Part shown: positions 18,000 to 29,919 of the stretch, in pieces
Layout: each line of letters starts with the position of its first letter
Position numbering within the stretch: position 1 is the first letter of the stretch
DNA from: Bog-793 sp035625025
GTDB lineage: Bacteria > Actinomycetota > Acidimicrobiia > Acidimicrobiales > Bog-793
Direction: 5' to 3'
DNA length: 64,000 nt
Assembly: GCA_035625025.1 (NCBI GenBank)
Contig: DASPQJ010000018.1
Location: 84,957-148,956, forward strand
The notes under the pieces: generated by a model
Told to the model about the DNA's origin: nothing
The model's database searches: none
Seen by the model: only the letters and a program-made list of their open reading frames with translations
Made by a program: the position numbers and the translations under genes

Positions 18000-19243
18000 C
18001 CGACGACGTCGATGTCGCGGTCGTCGGCGCGGGTCCCGCCGGTTGCGCCGCGGCGATCACGCTGGCGCAACGGGGCCGCCGCGTCTTGCTCGTCGATCGG
18101 GCGCACTTTCCCCGCGCCAAGTGCTGCGGCGACGGACTGACGACCGGGGCGCTGCGACGCCTCGAGGCGCTCGGCCTCGATCCCGGCGCGGTTGCGTCGT
18201 TCCGGCCGGCCACCGAACTAAGCGTGCGGTCGCCCTCGGGCCGGACGGTCCGGCTGCCGCTAAAAGGGGCACCCGGCACGTTCGCCGCCGTGGCCCGGCG
18301 ATCTGACCTCGACGCCGCGCTCGTCGTTCTCACCCGACGCCAGGGGGCGCGGTTCCGTGACGGGACACGCTGTGTCGGCGCCGCCGACGGCCGCGCCGGC
18401 TGCGTGCGTCTCATCTTTGACGACGCCAGCGCCGTGCAGGCGCGCTTTGTCATCGCGGCAGACGGGGCGTGGTCGCCACTCCGAAGGATCCTCGCCCAGC
18501 GGGGCGAGCCGGGCCCGGCCGAGGTTGGGGGCCCGCCGCGGCCGGAGTGGACCGCTCTTCGGACCTACGCCTCCCCCATTCGGCCGGCGGCGATGGAGCG
18601 TCTCTGGGTCTGGTTCGCGGCCGACCTCCTCCCGGGGTATGGCTGGTCGTTCCCCCTCGCGGACGGCACAGCGAACATCGGCATCTGCGTGCGTCGCGGT
18701 CCGGGCCCGGCGCTCGCGACGCTCTGGGAGTCGACGCTCGCCAGCCCGTTCGTCACCTCGCTCCTCGGACCCGACGCCGTCTTGCAAGCTCCGGCGCGGG
18801 CCTGGCCGATCCCGACCGGCATTGACCGCGTCCCGCTCAGCGGCCTCGGTGGCCGGGTGCTGTTCGCCGGGGACGCGGCGTGCGCCGCCGATCCGTTCAC
18901 CGGTGAGGGTGTCGGCCAGGCCCTCGCGACTGGCACCCTCGCGGCGCAGGCGATCACCGAGGCGTCCCCGTCGCCCGGTGCCGTCGCCAACCGCTACCGC
19001 GCCGGAGTTCGCCGCTCGCTCGGCCGGGACCACCACCTCTCGGATTGGTGTCGCGCCCTCTTCTCGACGACGCTCGGCGCCCGAGGCGCCCTGCGGGTCG
19101 TCGACGGCAGTGACCTGGTGCGTCGCAACGTGGGGCGCTGGCTTTTCGAGGACTACCCCCGGGCGATCGCCGTAACCCCGCGACACTGGGCCGCCTTGGC
19201 GCGCCGGTCGCCGGGGGCGTTCGCTGGACCTGACACCGAGTGA
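17996..19243 (+). CDS. Geranylgeranyl-reductase-family FAD-dependent oxidoreductase
   Basis: 415 residues from GTG 17996. VAVVGAGPAGCAAAITLAQRG is the FAD-binding Rossmann motif. FPRAKCCGDGLT, shortly after, is the family's conserved Cys-Gly-Asp-Gly substrate-side motif. LFAGDAACAADPFTGEGVGQAL gives the second FAD-contact Asp. The family reduces isoprenoid double bonds (geranylgeranyl chains, menaquinone side chains) or oxidises aromatic substrates. Menaquinone or polyprenol reduction is the likely role in an actinobacterium, but the sequence does not decide. It overlaps the epimerase gene upstream. Confidence 0.85.
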   Translation: MTDDVDVAVVGAGPAGCAAAITLAQRGRRVLLVDRAHFPRAKCCGDGLTTGALRRLEALGLDPGAVASFRPATELSVRSPSGRTVRLPLKGAPGTFAAVARRSDLDAALVVLTRRQGARFRDGTRCVGAADGRAGCVRLIFDDASAVQARFVIAADGAWSPLRRILAQRGEPGPAEVGGPPRPEWTALRTYASPIRPAAMERLWVWFAADLLPGYGWSFPLADGTANIGICVRRGPGPALATLWESTLASPFVTSLLGPDAVLQAPARAWPIPTGIDRVPLSGLGGRVLFAGDAACAADPFTGEGVGQALATGTLAAQAITEASPSPGAVANRYRAGVRRSLGRDHHLSDWCRALFSTTLGARGALRVVDGSDLVRRNVGRWLFEDYPRAIAVTPRHWAALARRSPGAFAGPDTE

Positions 19244-19261
19244 CCTTCGCGACGCGACTTG

Positions 19262-20005
19262 TCAGCCGCGATTCGCCCCGTTGCGCCTGACCTCATCGAC
19301 GACGGCGTAGTAGGCGTCGATCGACTCCCCCGCGTCCCCCCAGAAGCCGTCGTAGATGTCGTAGGAGATCTCGCCGGCCCCGACGTAGTAGTTGTTCACG
19401 TCGGTGATCTCGAGCTCGCCCCGGGACGAGGGGACGAGGGTCGTTATCACCGAGAAGACCGACGGTTCGTAGCAGTAGACGCCGGTCACGCAGTAGTTGC
19501 TCGGCGGCACCGCGGGCTTCTCGACGATCCGCGCGACACGGCCCTCGCCGTCGAGCTCCGGAACGCCCAGGTGGCGGAGGTGCTCCGCCTCGGCAACGCG
19601 GGCGAGAACGATGCGCGCGCCCTTTTCCTGCGCGACGAATCGTTCGACCGTCGGCCGAAGCGTCCGCCCGAAGACGTTGTCGGCGAGCATGACGAGCACC
19701 CGCTCGTCGCCGACGAAGCGCTCGGCGAAACCGAGGGCCTGGGCGATTCCGCCGGGGCGGTCCTGGTAGGCGTAGGTGAGCCGCCGCACCCCGTATTCCT
19801 CGCCGTTCGACAGCAGCCGGAGGAAGTCGCCCGCGTGGGTGCCCCCGGTCACGATCATGATCTCGTCGATCCCGGCTTTGACGAGCGCCTCGACGGCGTA
19901 GGAGATCATCGGCCGGTCGTAGACGGGGAGCAGGTGCTTGTTCGTGATCCGCGTCAACGGGTCGAGCCGGCTCCCGGTCCCGCCAGCGAGGAGCACGCCC
20001 TTCAT
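19262..20005 (-). CDS. Sugar-1-phosphate nucleotidyltransferase (short RmlA type)
   Basis: 247 residues starting MKGVLLAGGTGSRLDPLT, the nucleotide-binding loop of RmlA-like enzymes. KHLLPVYDRPMISY follows, then LADNVFG (metal-binding Asp) and VEKPAVPPSNYCVTGVY with the substrate Lys. It joins dTTP or UTP to a hexose-1-phosphate, most likely glucose-1-phosphate, to make an activated sugar for envelope glycans. The frame upstream of ATG 20005 is open because it runs through a decayed gene; the canonical start is clear. Other rhamnose-pathway genes are not in the window. Confidence 0.88.
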   Translation of the reverse strand: MKGVLLAGGTGSRLDPLTRITNKHLLPVYDRPMISYAVEALVKAGIDEIMIVTGGTHAGDFLRLLSNGEEYGVRRLTYAYQDRPGGIAQALGFAERFVGDERVLVMLADNVFGRTLRPTVERFVAQEKGARIVLARVAEAEHLRHLGVPELDGEGRVARIVEKPAVPPSNYCVTGVYCYEPSVFSVITTLVPSSRGELEITDVNNYYVGAGEISYDIYDGFWGDAGESIDAYYAVVDEVRRNGANRG

Positions 20006-20074
20006 CGTCGTCGACCGCCCGGATCCGTCACGGCCCGAAGCGTAGTGGGACGGCCCCGCTCGGTCTCGGGCCCC

Positions 20075-20890
20075 GTACTCGAACACGATCGCGTCGGCGA
20101 ACTTCGGCCATGCTGTTGTGGCCCACCATCGAAGGGCCGGTCGGTGAGCACGACGCAGGCGAGCCCGATCGCGGGGTCGACCCAGACGAACGTCCCGTGG
20201 CGACCGAAATGCCCGAAGGGCCCCGATGAATTCTCCGCTCCGGTCCACTGGGCGATTTGGCCCCGCGCCTTTCGAATCCGAAACCCCGGCCGCCAGGGTC
20301 CTGGGGCCCGAAACCCGGCAGGACGTCAGCGAGACCAGCGAAGGCAACCGAGGTCGCGGCCCGGAAATTGTGCGCGGCGACGAGCGTCGGACGGAGGAGC
20401 TCCCGGGCGGAGACAACCATGTCGGTGAGGCTCGCCGTCGCCCTCGCTGCCGGCGTGCCCTCCAAGCTGGCCGCACCCATCGCCAGCGGCGCGCAGACGG
20501 CGGCGGCGCGGTGGCCGGCAAACACCGTCCCCGAACCCGCTTCGAGGTGGCCGGCGAACACCGCGAGTCCGGCGTTCGAGTAGGTGTGCCGAGTCCCCGG
20601 GGGCGGCGCGCCTCCGCGCCGAATTGCCCCGTGACAGGCCGGAGGCGTGCGCCAGCGGATGGGCGAGCGTCGAACCCCGGGGGGCCGCGGCATCCTCGAG
20701 GGCGACCCTGTGCTCCTCGCAGCCGACGAGGACGGCATGAGCGGTCAGGAGATTCGCCACTGAGGCGGGCGCGAAGCGCTGCGACGCCTCGCCGAACGCG
20801 TCGACGGCGCCGTCGTCGCGGAATGCTCGCCGCGGCAGGCGCGGTCCCTCGGGTGGAAACGGTCTCGAGCGCGGACACGTGCCCGAAATT
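20075..20890 (-). pseudogene. Frameshifted beta-lactamase-family serine hydrolase remnant
   Basis: Conserved parts of a class C beta-lactamase/esterase-like protein can be read in order but in different frames. FAPASVANLLTAHAV and LAHPLAHASGL share one frame. HTYSNAGLAVFAGHLE to LPGFGPQDP is in a second. GHFGRHGTFVWVDPAIGLACVVLTDRPF returns to the first after another shift. AWPKFADAIVFEYG is in a third, with no stop before the downstream gene. The SxxK motif reads SVAN, so the catalytic lysine is lost (Asn codon at 20754-20752), while the YxN motif (YSN) remains. At least three indels are needed to restore one frame. It sits between ftsX and the nucleotidyltransferase gene. Confidence 0.75.
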
Positions 20891-20915
20891 ACGGGGGAAA
20901 ACCCTGTGAGCCGGC

Positions 20916-21803
20916 TCAGACGTCGAGGAATCGCCGGATCGCGACGAACGAGCCCACGATGCCGATGGCGACCCCGAAGAACAGGACGACGAGGTCGGTG
21001 AACAGAAGGTCGCGAGACGAGAGCACGGCCGAGGAGAGCAAAGCCACCTGGTAGTGGTTGACGATATAGCTGACTCCGAAATTGGCGAGAAGAACGACGA
21101 AGACCGCGACGATCGCGCCGAGCAGGCCCTGGATCAGCCCTTCGAGCATGAACGGGACCCGGATGAACCAGTTCGTCGCGCCCACGAGCTTCATCACCCC
21201 CACCTCGCGCCGTCTCGCGAAGATCGCCATGCGGATCGCGTTGAGGATCAACACGAGCGACGAGACGAGGAGAACGAGCGCGACAACGACGAGGATCACC
21301 TGAGCCGCGCCCTCCAACTTCTGCATCACCCGGATGCTCTGGCCCGGGAAGGTCGCGCTGTAGACGTAAGGATCGTTCCGGAAGTAACTGGCTACGGTGC
21401 TCGCCTCGCCTGGGTTCTGCAACTGGCAACGAAACACCGTCGGCGTGATCGCGGGCGTGAGCGCCGCGATCGCGGTCGGCGCGTCGGCGAGGAGCACCTT
21501 CGCCGCGTCGTAGGACTGCTGGTGATTGAGGTAGGCGCACCTTGTGATCTCCGGCATCTGATGGATGCTCGAGTGCACCTGCGCGACATCACTTGACGTG
21601 GCGGTGGCGACGACGAAGATCTGCAGGCTCACGTTGTTCGACCACTCGGCGAACTGGCTCTTCACCGCCTGGCGGAGCAGCAGCGCCGTCCCGACGAGCG
21701 AGAGTGAGACCGCGACGGTGAGGATCGCCGCGATCGCCATGACCCGGTTGCGCCACAGGTTCGTCGCCGTCTCTCTCGCGACGTAGTCGAGCGATACCGC
21801 CAT
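20916..21803 (-). CDS. ftsX: Cell-division ABC transporter permease FtsX
   Basis: 295 residues with the FtsX topology: one N-terminal membrane helix (about 20-45), a large external domain with two Cys that could pair, then three helices (about 175-290). RREVGVMKLVGATNWFIRVPF is the cytosolic coupling segment typical of FtsX. FtsEX controls peptidoglycan hydrolases (RipC-type in actinobacteria) during division. It lies eight nt after ftsE. Confidence 0.93.
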   Translation of the reverse strand: MAVSLDYVARETATNLWRNRVMAIAAILTVAVSLSLVGTALLLRQAVKSQFAEWSNNVSLQIFVVATATSSDVAQVHSSIHQMPEITRCAYLNHQQSYDAAKVLLADAPTAIAALTPAITPTVFRCQLQNPGEASTVASYFRNDPYVYSATFPGQSIRVMQKLEGAAQVILVVVALVLLVSSLVLILNAIRMAIFARRREVGVMKLVGATNWFIRVPFMLEGLIQGLLGAIVAVFVVLLANFGVSYIVNHYQVALLSSAVLSSRDLLFTDLVVLFFGVAIGIVGSFVAIRRFLDV

Positions 21804-21811
21804 CTCGGTCG

Positions 21812-22630
21812 CTACCGGTTGCCCCGGCGGGCCCGCACCGCCGCGACGCGGGAGGAGGCCGATCCGCCCTCGGCGGGGTCGTCGAAGCCGCCCTCGTCGA
21901 GGAGCGTGACCGCGGGCACCCCGTGCGAGGAGGTGTTGGAGAGCTCGCTCGCGTAGCCGTAGACACCACGGGCCTGGTCACGGACGACGCGGCCGTGGTC
22001 GAGCTCGACGACGCGCCGGCGCATCGAGTTGACGATCGAGACCTCGTGGGTCGCCATGACGACCGTCGTCCCGGTCCGGTTGATCCGGTCGAGCAGTTTC
22101 ATGATCCCCTGACTCGTCGCCGGGTCGAGGTTCCCCGTCGGCTCGTCGGCCATGAGGACGAGCGGGCGGTTGACGAAGGCCCGGGCGATCGCGACCCGCT
22201 GTTGCTCGCCGCCCGAGAGCTCGTCAGGCATCCGGTCCGCCTTCTCGCCGAGCCCGACAAGGTCGAGGACGATCCTGACCTGCGACCGCACGACCGACTT
22301 GTTGCGCCCGATCACCTCCAGGGCGAAGGCGACGTTTTCGAAGACGGTCTTGTTCGGCAGCAGACGGAAGTCCTGAAACACGCAGCCGAGGTTGCGCCGC
22401 AGATACGGGACCTGCCAGGGTGAGAGCTCGCCGATCTCGCGTCCCGCGACCCAGATCTTGCCCGAATCCGGCATCTCCTCCCGAAGCAGCAGGCGGAGGA
22501 ACGTCGTCTTGCCCGAGCCCGAAGACCCGACGAGGAACACGAACTCGCCCTTTTCGATCTGCAGCGAGATGCCCCGCAACGCGACGACCGATCCCTTGTA
22601 GGTCTTCGTGACATCATCGAAGCGGATCAT
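21812..22630 (-). CDS. ftsE: Cell-division ABC transporter ATPase FtsE, with C-terminal extension
   Basis: About 272 residues. Walker A is GSSGSGKTT, the signature is LSGGEQQR, Walker B is LMADEPTGNLDP, and the H-loop is ATHE. VRDQARGVYGY after residue 220 is the usual actinobacterial FtsE end, but a further 40 or so residues follow, Ser/Glu-rich then Arg-rich (VRARRGNR). I prefer the second ATG (22630), which has AGAGGA eight nt upstream; the first ATG at 22636 is two codons earlier and too close to it. FtsE powers FtsX. The order secA-prfB-ftsE-ftsX is as in other actinobacteria, though smpB does not follow here. Confidence 0.93.
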   Translation of the reverse strand: MIRFDDVTKTYKGSVVALRGISLQIEKGEFVFLVGSSGSGKTTFLRLLLREEMPDSGKIWVAGREIGELSPWQVPYLRRNLGCVFQDFRLLPNKTVFENVAFALEVIGRNKSVVRSQVRIVLDLVGLGEKADRMPDELSGGEQQRVAIARAFVNRPLVLMADEPTGNLDPATSQGIMKLLDRINRTGTTVVMATHEVSIVNSMRRRVVELDHGRVVRDQARGVYGYASELSNTSSHGVPAVTLLDEGGFDDPAEGGSASSRVAAVRARRGNR

Positions 22631-22845
22631 CAGCATCTTCCTCTGTGGCCGCTGCAGTGCCAGGGCGCGTGATTCGTCGTCCCTAGGCCGCTACGAGCCG
22701 TCCGTCCTGTCAGTCCCCGAACATTCGTCCTATCGACCCGCCGGGCGCGCCAAGTCGATCTCCCCAGCCGATGGGCCACGCCACAGGCTCTCGTCACCCT
22801 ACCAGTCGACCCGTGTCGGACAGGTGACACGGACCGCCGAGTGCG

Positions 22846-24009
22846 TTACGCCGCGCCACCTCGGCGCCATCTCAGGTAGGCGACCATGAAAGCGTCGAGA
22901 TCCCCGTCGAGCACGGCGTCCACGTTCCCGGTCTCGTACTCGGTGCGAAGATCCTTCACGAGTTGGTAGGGCGCGAGCACGTAGGAACGGATCTGGTTGC
23001 CCCACTCGATCTCGGTCTGCGGCCCGGCGAGTTTGGCGAGCTCCCGGCGACGCGCCTCACGCTGCCGCTCGGCGAGCTTGGCAGCGAGGATCTGCATCGC
23101 CTTCGCCTTGTTCTGGTGCTGGCTTCGCTCGTTCTGCACGGCGACGACGATCCCCGTCGGCTGGTGGGTGATCCGGACCGCCGAGTCCGTCACGTTGACG
23201 TGCTGTCCGCCGGCCCCCGACGATCGGTAGGTGTCGACGCGCAGCTCCTTCTCGTCGATTTCGACCTCACCCGAGAGGTCCTCAAGGAAAGGGGTCACCT
23301 CCAAGGACGCGAAGCTCGTGTGCCGACGGTGCTGGGAGTCGAACGGCGACATCCGGACGAGGCGGTGGACGCCGCGCTCGGCGCAGAGAAGTCCGTAGGC
23401 GTGGCGGCCGCGGACGAGGAACGTCGCCGACAGGATCCCGGCCTCCTGGCCCGCCGACACCTCCTCGATCTCGACGGAGAAGCTCCTGCGCTCGGCCCAA
23501 CGCAGGTACATCCGGAGCATCAACTCCGCCCAATCCTGGGCGTCGGTGCCGCCCGCGCCCGCGTGGACCTCGCAGACCGCGTCGCGGTCGTCGTGCTCGC
23601 CCGAGAACAGACTGCGCAGCTCGAGGTCGTCGAGCGCGCCTTCGACTGCCGCGACCGACTGGGCGAGATCACCTTCGACCGAGGCGAGCGCGTCCGGACC
23701 TTCGGCCGAAGCGACCTCGTAGAGGGCCGAGGCGTCCTCCAGTGCCGCGGCGAGGGCCCGAAAATCCTCCACGTCGGACCGGATCCGCCCGTAGGCGGTC
23801 GTCACCGACCGGGCGTGCTCGGGGTTCGACCAGAGGTCGGGCGCTTCGAGGTCGGGCTCGAGCTTCGCCATCTCGGCGACGAGCTCGGCGAGACGCAGGT
23901 ACGTCCGCGCGGCCTCGAGACGAACCCGGAGCGCGCCGAGCTGCTCGGCGATGGTCGCCGGTTCGGTCCCCGCCGCCGGGTGGGTCCCACCGTCGCTCGC
24001 GGGCGCCAT
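22846..24009 (-). CDS. prfB: Peptide chain release factor 2
   Basis: 387 residues. The GGQ loop (SSGAGGQHVNVTDSAVRITH) triggers peptide release, and the SPF tripeptide (RMSPFDSQHRR) is the RF2-specific UGA/UAA recognition site. The reading frame is continuous, so the autoregulatory +1 frameshift site of many prfB genes is absent. It starts six nt after the secA stop and is therefore co-transcribed with secA. The ATG at 24009 begins MAPASDGG, a short N-terminal addition. Confidence 0.94.
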   Translation of the reverse strand: MAPASDGGTHPAAGTEPATIAEQLGALRVRLEAARTYLRLAELVAEMAKLEPDLEAPDLWSNPEHARSVTTAYGRIRSDVEDFRALAAALEDASALYEVASAEGPDALASVEGDLAQSVAAVEGALDDLELRSLFSGEHDDRDAVCEVHAGAGGTDAQDWAELMLRMYLRWAERRSFSVEIEEVSAGQEAGILSATFLVRGRHAYGLLCAERGVHRLVRMSPFDSQHRRHTSFASLEVTPFLEDLSGEVEIDEKELRVDTYRSSGAGGQHVNVTDSAVRITHQPTGIVVAVQNERSQHQNKAKAMQILAAKLAERQREARRRELAKLAGPQTEIEWGNQIRSYVLAPYQLVKDLRTEYETGNVDAVLDGDLDAFMVAYLRWRRGGAA

Positions 24010-24015
24010 CGGGCT

Positions 24016-26754
<2,739 letters not shown>

Positions 26755-26762
26755 TGGGCCGC

Positions 26763-26768
26763 AGTCTA
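26763..26768 (-). promoter_or_regulatory. Candidate -10 box of secA (leaderless)
   Basis: TAGACT on the minus strand, eight nt before the secA ATG. At this spacing transcription would start at or next to the start codon. Inferred from sequence only; no -35 box is obvious. Confidence 0.5.
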
Positions 26769-26847
26769 CGTCCGGACCCGGTGGGATTCCGTCGGCCAGA
26801 CGACCGCGCGCGTTCGTGCGTCGGCGAGTTTCGACCGTGAATCGCTG

Positions 26848-28329
26848 CTAGGACACACGCACCGGGAGCGAGAGCCGGCGGCTTCCGTCGGCCGGGACGG
26901 CGCCTTCCCGTGACACCAAGTCGCCGCCGAGGTGGTGCGGTCCGGCCGAGCCGATGCGGACCGCGCCGTAGGAGCCCGGCGGCATCGGGGACGATCCCGG
27001 GTCGAAGTGGACGAGCTTCCCCTGGCGCGTCCTTCCGGCAAGGACCCCGGGGTCCCTGCGCGAGGGACCTTCCACGACGATCTCCTCGACTCGCCCGAGG
27101 CGCGCCCGATTGCGCTGCAGCGCCGAACGGTCGACGACCGCTTTCAAGCGGGCGAAGCGCTCGGCGACGACGTCGGCTGGTACGAAGTCGTCGACCATGG
27201 CCGCGGCCGGCGTGCCGGACCGGGGCGAGAAGATGAACGTGAAGGCGCTGTCGTACCCGGCCTCGGCGACGACGGCGAGCGTCTCGTCGAATTCCTCCGC
27301 GCTCTCGCCCGGGAAACCGACGATGACGTCGGTCGTCACGGCGAGTTCGGGAATCGCGGCGCGGGCCTCGGCGAGCCGTGCCAGATACCGCTGCGCCGTG
27401 TACCCGCGGCGCATCGCCGCCAGCACACGGTCGCTCCCGGACTGGAGCGGCAGGTGCAGCTGCTCGCAGACTGCGTCGGTCTCCGCCATGGCGGCGATCG
27501 TCTCCGGGCTGAGGTCTTTGGGGTGCGGGCTCGTGATCCGGACGCGGCGGATCCCGTCGATCGAGCCGATCGACCGCAGCAGCTCGGCAAAGAGTGGCGA
27601 CACCTTGCGACTTTTCTCGGCGGCTCGTCGCGCACCGACGAGTCGCGTCTCTTGGGCGCGGGTCGCGGGTTCCTTCCTGAGCCGGAGCACGAGGTCCCGC
27701 CCGTAGGAGTTGACGTTCTGGCCGAGCAAGGTCACCTCGGTTGTGCCACGCTCGGCGAGGATGCGCACCTCGTCGAGGAGCTCGCCGAACGGGCGGCTCT
27801 GCTCGGGCCCGCGCACCGCGGGGACGACGCAGAACGCGCAGGAGTTGTCGCAGCCGACCTGAATTGTCACCCAGGCCGCATAGGGCAGGTCCGGCCGGAC
27901 GAGTTGCGCCGGGGGGAAGCCGTCCGTGTCGTCGCGTGGAACGTCGAGGATCTCGATCACCGGTCGGTCGAGGCGACGGGCCTCGTCGAGGAGGTGCCTC
28001 ACCCGCCCGACGTTGTGCGTGCCGAAGACCGCGGCGACATGGGGCGCGCGGGCGAGGATCGCCTCTCCCTCCCTCTGCGCGAGACAACCCCCTACTGCGA
28101 TCTGGAGGTCCGGCCGGCGATCGGCGAGCGACTTCAGCTGACCAAGGTGTCCGTAGAGCTTCGTGTCGGCGTTCTCACGGATGCAGCAGGTGTTGAGGAC
28201 GACCACGTCCGCCTCTTCGAGGTCGGCGGTCCGCTCGAGGCCGGCGGCGACGAGCTCGGCGCCGATCCGCTCGGAGTCGTGCTCGTTCATCTGGCATCCG
28301 AACGTGCGGAGGAAGAACTTGCGCGCCAC
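26848..28329 (-). CDS. miaB: tRNA-2-methylthio-N6-dimethylallyladenosine synthase MiaB
   Basis: 493 residues from GTG 28329. The N-terminal domain has the three cysteines of the auxiliary cluster (FGCQMN, NTCCIREN, GGCLAQ). The radical-SAM motif is CDNSCAFC. A TRAM RNA-binding domain lies near the C-terminus (VEGPSRRDPGVLAGRTRQGKLVHF). MiaB adds the methylthio group to A37 of tRNAs reading U-starting codons. A TAGCCT box lies six nt before the GTG, so the mRNA is probably leaderless; a TTG two codons upstream (28335) is the only other near start. It is divergent from nfo. Confidence 0.94.
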   Translation of the reverse strand: MARKFFLRTFGCQMNEHDSERIGAELVAAGLERTADLEEADVVVLNTCCIRENADTKLYGHLGQLKSLADRRPDLQIAVGGCLAQREGEAILARAPHVAAVFGTHNVGRVRHLLDEARRLDRPVIEILDVPRDDTDGFPPAQLVRPDLPYAAWVTIQVGCDNSCAFCVVPAVRGPEQSRPFGELLDEVRILAERGTTEVTLLGQNVNSYGRDLVLRLRKEPATRAQETRLVGARRAAEKSRKVSPLFAELLRSIGSIDGIRRVRITSPHPKDLSPETIAAMAETDAVCEQLHLPLQSGSDRVLAAMRRGYTAQRYLARLAEARAAIPELAVTTDVIVGFPGESAEEFDETLAVVAEAGYDSAFTFIFSPRSGTPAAAMVDDFVPADVVAERFARLKAVVDRSALQRNRARLGRVEEIVVEGPSRRDPGVLAGRTRQGKLVHFDPGSSPMPPGSYGAVRIGSAGPHHLGGDLVSREGAVPADGSRRLSLPVRVS

Positions 28330-28370
28330 CCCCAAAGGCTACGCGCGCGGTGAGCGGTTACGGTCCTGGG
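28330..28370. promoter_or_regulatory. Compact bidirectional promoter between miaB and nfo
   Basis: Only 41 nt separate the two GTG start codons. On the minus strand TAGCCT (28336-28341) lies six nt before miaB; on the plus strand TACGGT (28359-28364) lies six nt before nfo. Both fit actinobacterial TANNNT -10 boxes of leaderless mRNAs. The -35 region of each promoter would fall inside or beside the other gene's start. Confidence 0.6.
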
Positions 28371-29273
28371 GTGCTCATCGGCGCGCACGTCAGCTCGTCC
28401 GGCGGACTCCAACGGGCGCTCGATCGCGGCCGGGAAATCGGTGCTGACGTCATCCAGATCTTCACGCAGAGCCCGCGCACCTGGCGGAGTCCGTCGCACT
28501 CAGCCGCCGAGTTCGATGCCTACCGCGCAGCACAAGGAGTCGAAACTCAGGTCCGGGCGACCTTCTGCCACGCGACGTACCTCATCAACCTGGCGTCGCC
28601 CGACGCCGACCTTGCCGAACGGTCCCGGGCCTGTCTCGTCGAGAACCTCGTGGCCGCTGCGGCGATCGGCGCCTCCGGCGTGATCGTCCACGTCGGGAGC
28701 CACCGGGGCGGCGGTCTCGCGCCCGCGGTCGAAGCTGTCGCGGCACGACTTCGCTCGGCTCTCGACGAAGCCGACGACGTTCCCGGCTCCGCGTCCTGTC
28801 CGCTCCTCCTCGAGAACGCTGCCGGGGCCGGCGGCACGGTCGGGCGAACCTTTGATGAGCTCGCAGCCCTCCTCGGAGCGGCGGAGGACGACCGCCGACT
28901 CGGGATCTGCCTTGACACCCAGCACCTGTTCGCCTCGGGCACCTCCTATCGGAACCTCGCGGAGGCCGACGCCGTCGTGGACGCGCTGGAGAGGACCATC
29001 GGGCTCGACCGCCTCGCCTGCATCCACCTCAACGACTCGAAGGTCGCGCTCGGCACGAATCGCGATCGGCACGAGAACCTCGGCGAGGGTGAGATCGGCA
29101 CCGAAGCGCTCGGACTGCTCATCAGCCATCCCGATCTCGACCAAGTTCCCGCCATTCTCGAGGTTCCGGGGTCTGGCAACGGACCTCGCGAACAGGACGT
29201 GGCTCGGGCGCGGTCAATGCTCGCCGCGGGGCGGCAACGACGGAAGCGCCCCCGTCGGCCACGCGATCGCTGA
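28371..29273 (+). CDS. nfo: Endonuclease IV (AP endonuclease)
   Basis: 300 residues from GTG 28371 (VLIGAHVSSSGGL). The TIM-barrel metal ligands appear in order: IGAHVS, CHATYLIN, LLENAAG, ICLDTQHLFASG, HLNDSK, DRHENLGEGEIG and ILEVPG. The enzyme cuts DNA 5' to abasic sites in base-excision repair, a partner activity to the Xth gene in this window. A GTG seven codons upstream is possible, but TACGGT six nt before 28371 supports a leaderless start there. The last 20 residues are rich in arginine. Confidence 0.94.
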   Translation: MLIGAHVSSSGGLQRALDRGREIGADVIQIFTQSPRTWRSPSHSAAEFDAYRAAQGVETQVRATFCHATYLINLASPDADLAERSRACLVENLVAAAAIGASGVIVHVGSHRGGGLAPAVEAVAARLRSALDEADDVPGSASCPLLLENAAGAGGTVGRTFDELAALLGAAEDDRRLGICLDTQHLFASGTSYRNLAEADAVVDALERTIGLDRLACIHLNDSKVALGTNRDRHENLGEGEIGTEALGLLISHPDLDQVPAILEVPGSGNGPREQDVARARSMLAAGRQRRKRPRRPRDR

Positions 29274-29310
29274 TGTTGCATCGCGGACATCCAAGGGGCA
29301 CGATCACGAG

Positions 29311-29919
29311 GTGACCGCGCCCCTCGGCATCCATCACGCCCGCATCGGCTCGCAGGAGCTCGAACTGCCGATGATGGCCGTCTCCGACGACCTTGCGATC
29401 GCCCTTCTCATCTCCGTCGATCAGGGCGTGCACTTCGCCGAACGAGCGGGGCGGGAGCTCGCTGCCCTGCTCAAACCGCTCGGCGTGGAAATCATCGCGT
29501 CGGTCGCGACGATGGGGATTCCGATCGCCATCGAGGTGGTCCGGGCCCTCGGCATCGATGACTATCTGGTGTTCCAGAAGACCCCGAAGATCCACCTCGT
29601 CGACGCGCTCTCGGAGCCCGTTCACTCGATAACGACGGGCGGCACCCAGAAGCTCCTCTTCGATCGGAATCGGGTCGACGTCGTCGCCGGCCGCAATGTC
29701 GCCCTCGTCGACGACGTCATCTCGACAGGCGCCTCCGTGCACGCGGCGCTGGCCCTCCTGCGACGCGCTGGCGCGAATCCGGTCGCAGTCGGTGTCCTCG
29801 CGACCGAGGGAACGGTCTGGCGCGAGACGCTCGGACCCGACGCCGGTCTCGTCCGATCCCTCGGGTCACTTCCGCTCTTTGAACGCGGAACGAACGGCGA
29901 GGTATCGGAGATCGCCTGA
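29311..29919 (+). CDS. Purine-type phosphoribosyltransferase
   Basis: 202 residues from GTG 29311. VALVDDVISTGAS is the 13-residue PRPP-binding motif. The N-terminal half carries ISVDQGVHFAERAG and VATMGIPIAIEVVRALG, the latter a glycine-rich loop as in adenine or xanthine phosphoribosyltransferases. It probably salvages a purine base with PRPP; the exact base, or a regulatory role like PurR, cannot be told. It follows nfo by 37 nt on the same strand. The start lacks a strong ribosome site. Confidence 0.75.
   Translation: MTAPLGIHHARIGSQELELPMMAVSDDLAIALLISVDQGVHFAERAGRELAALLKPLGVEIIASVATMGIPIAIEVVRALGIDDYLVFQKTPKIHLVDALSEPVHSITTGGTQKLLFDRNRVDVVAGRNVALVDDVISTGASVHAALALLRRAGANPVAVGVLATEGTVWRETLGPDAGLVRSLGSLPLFERGTNGEVSEIA

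Noticed and set aside
22846..24009. Programmed +1 frameshift in prfB
   Set aside because: The reading frame is continuous from start to stop with no internal TGA.
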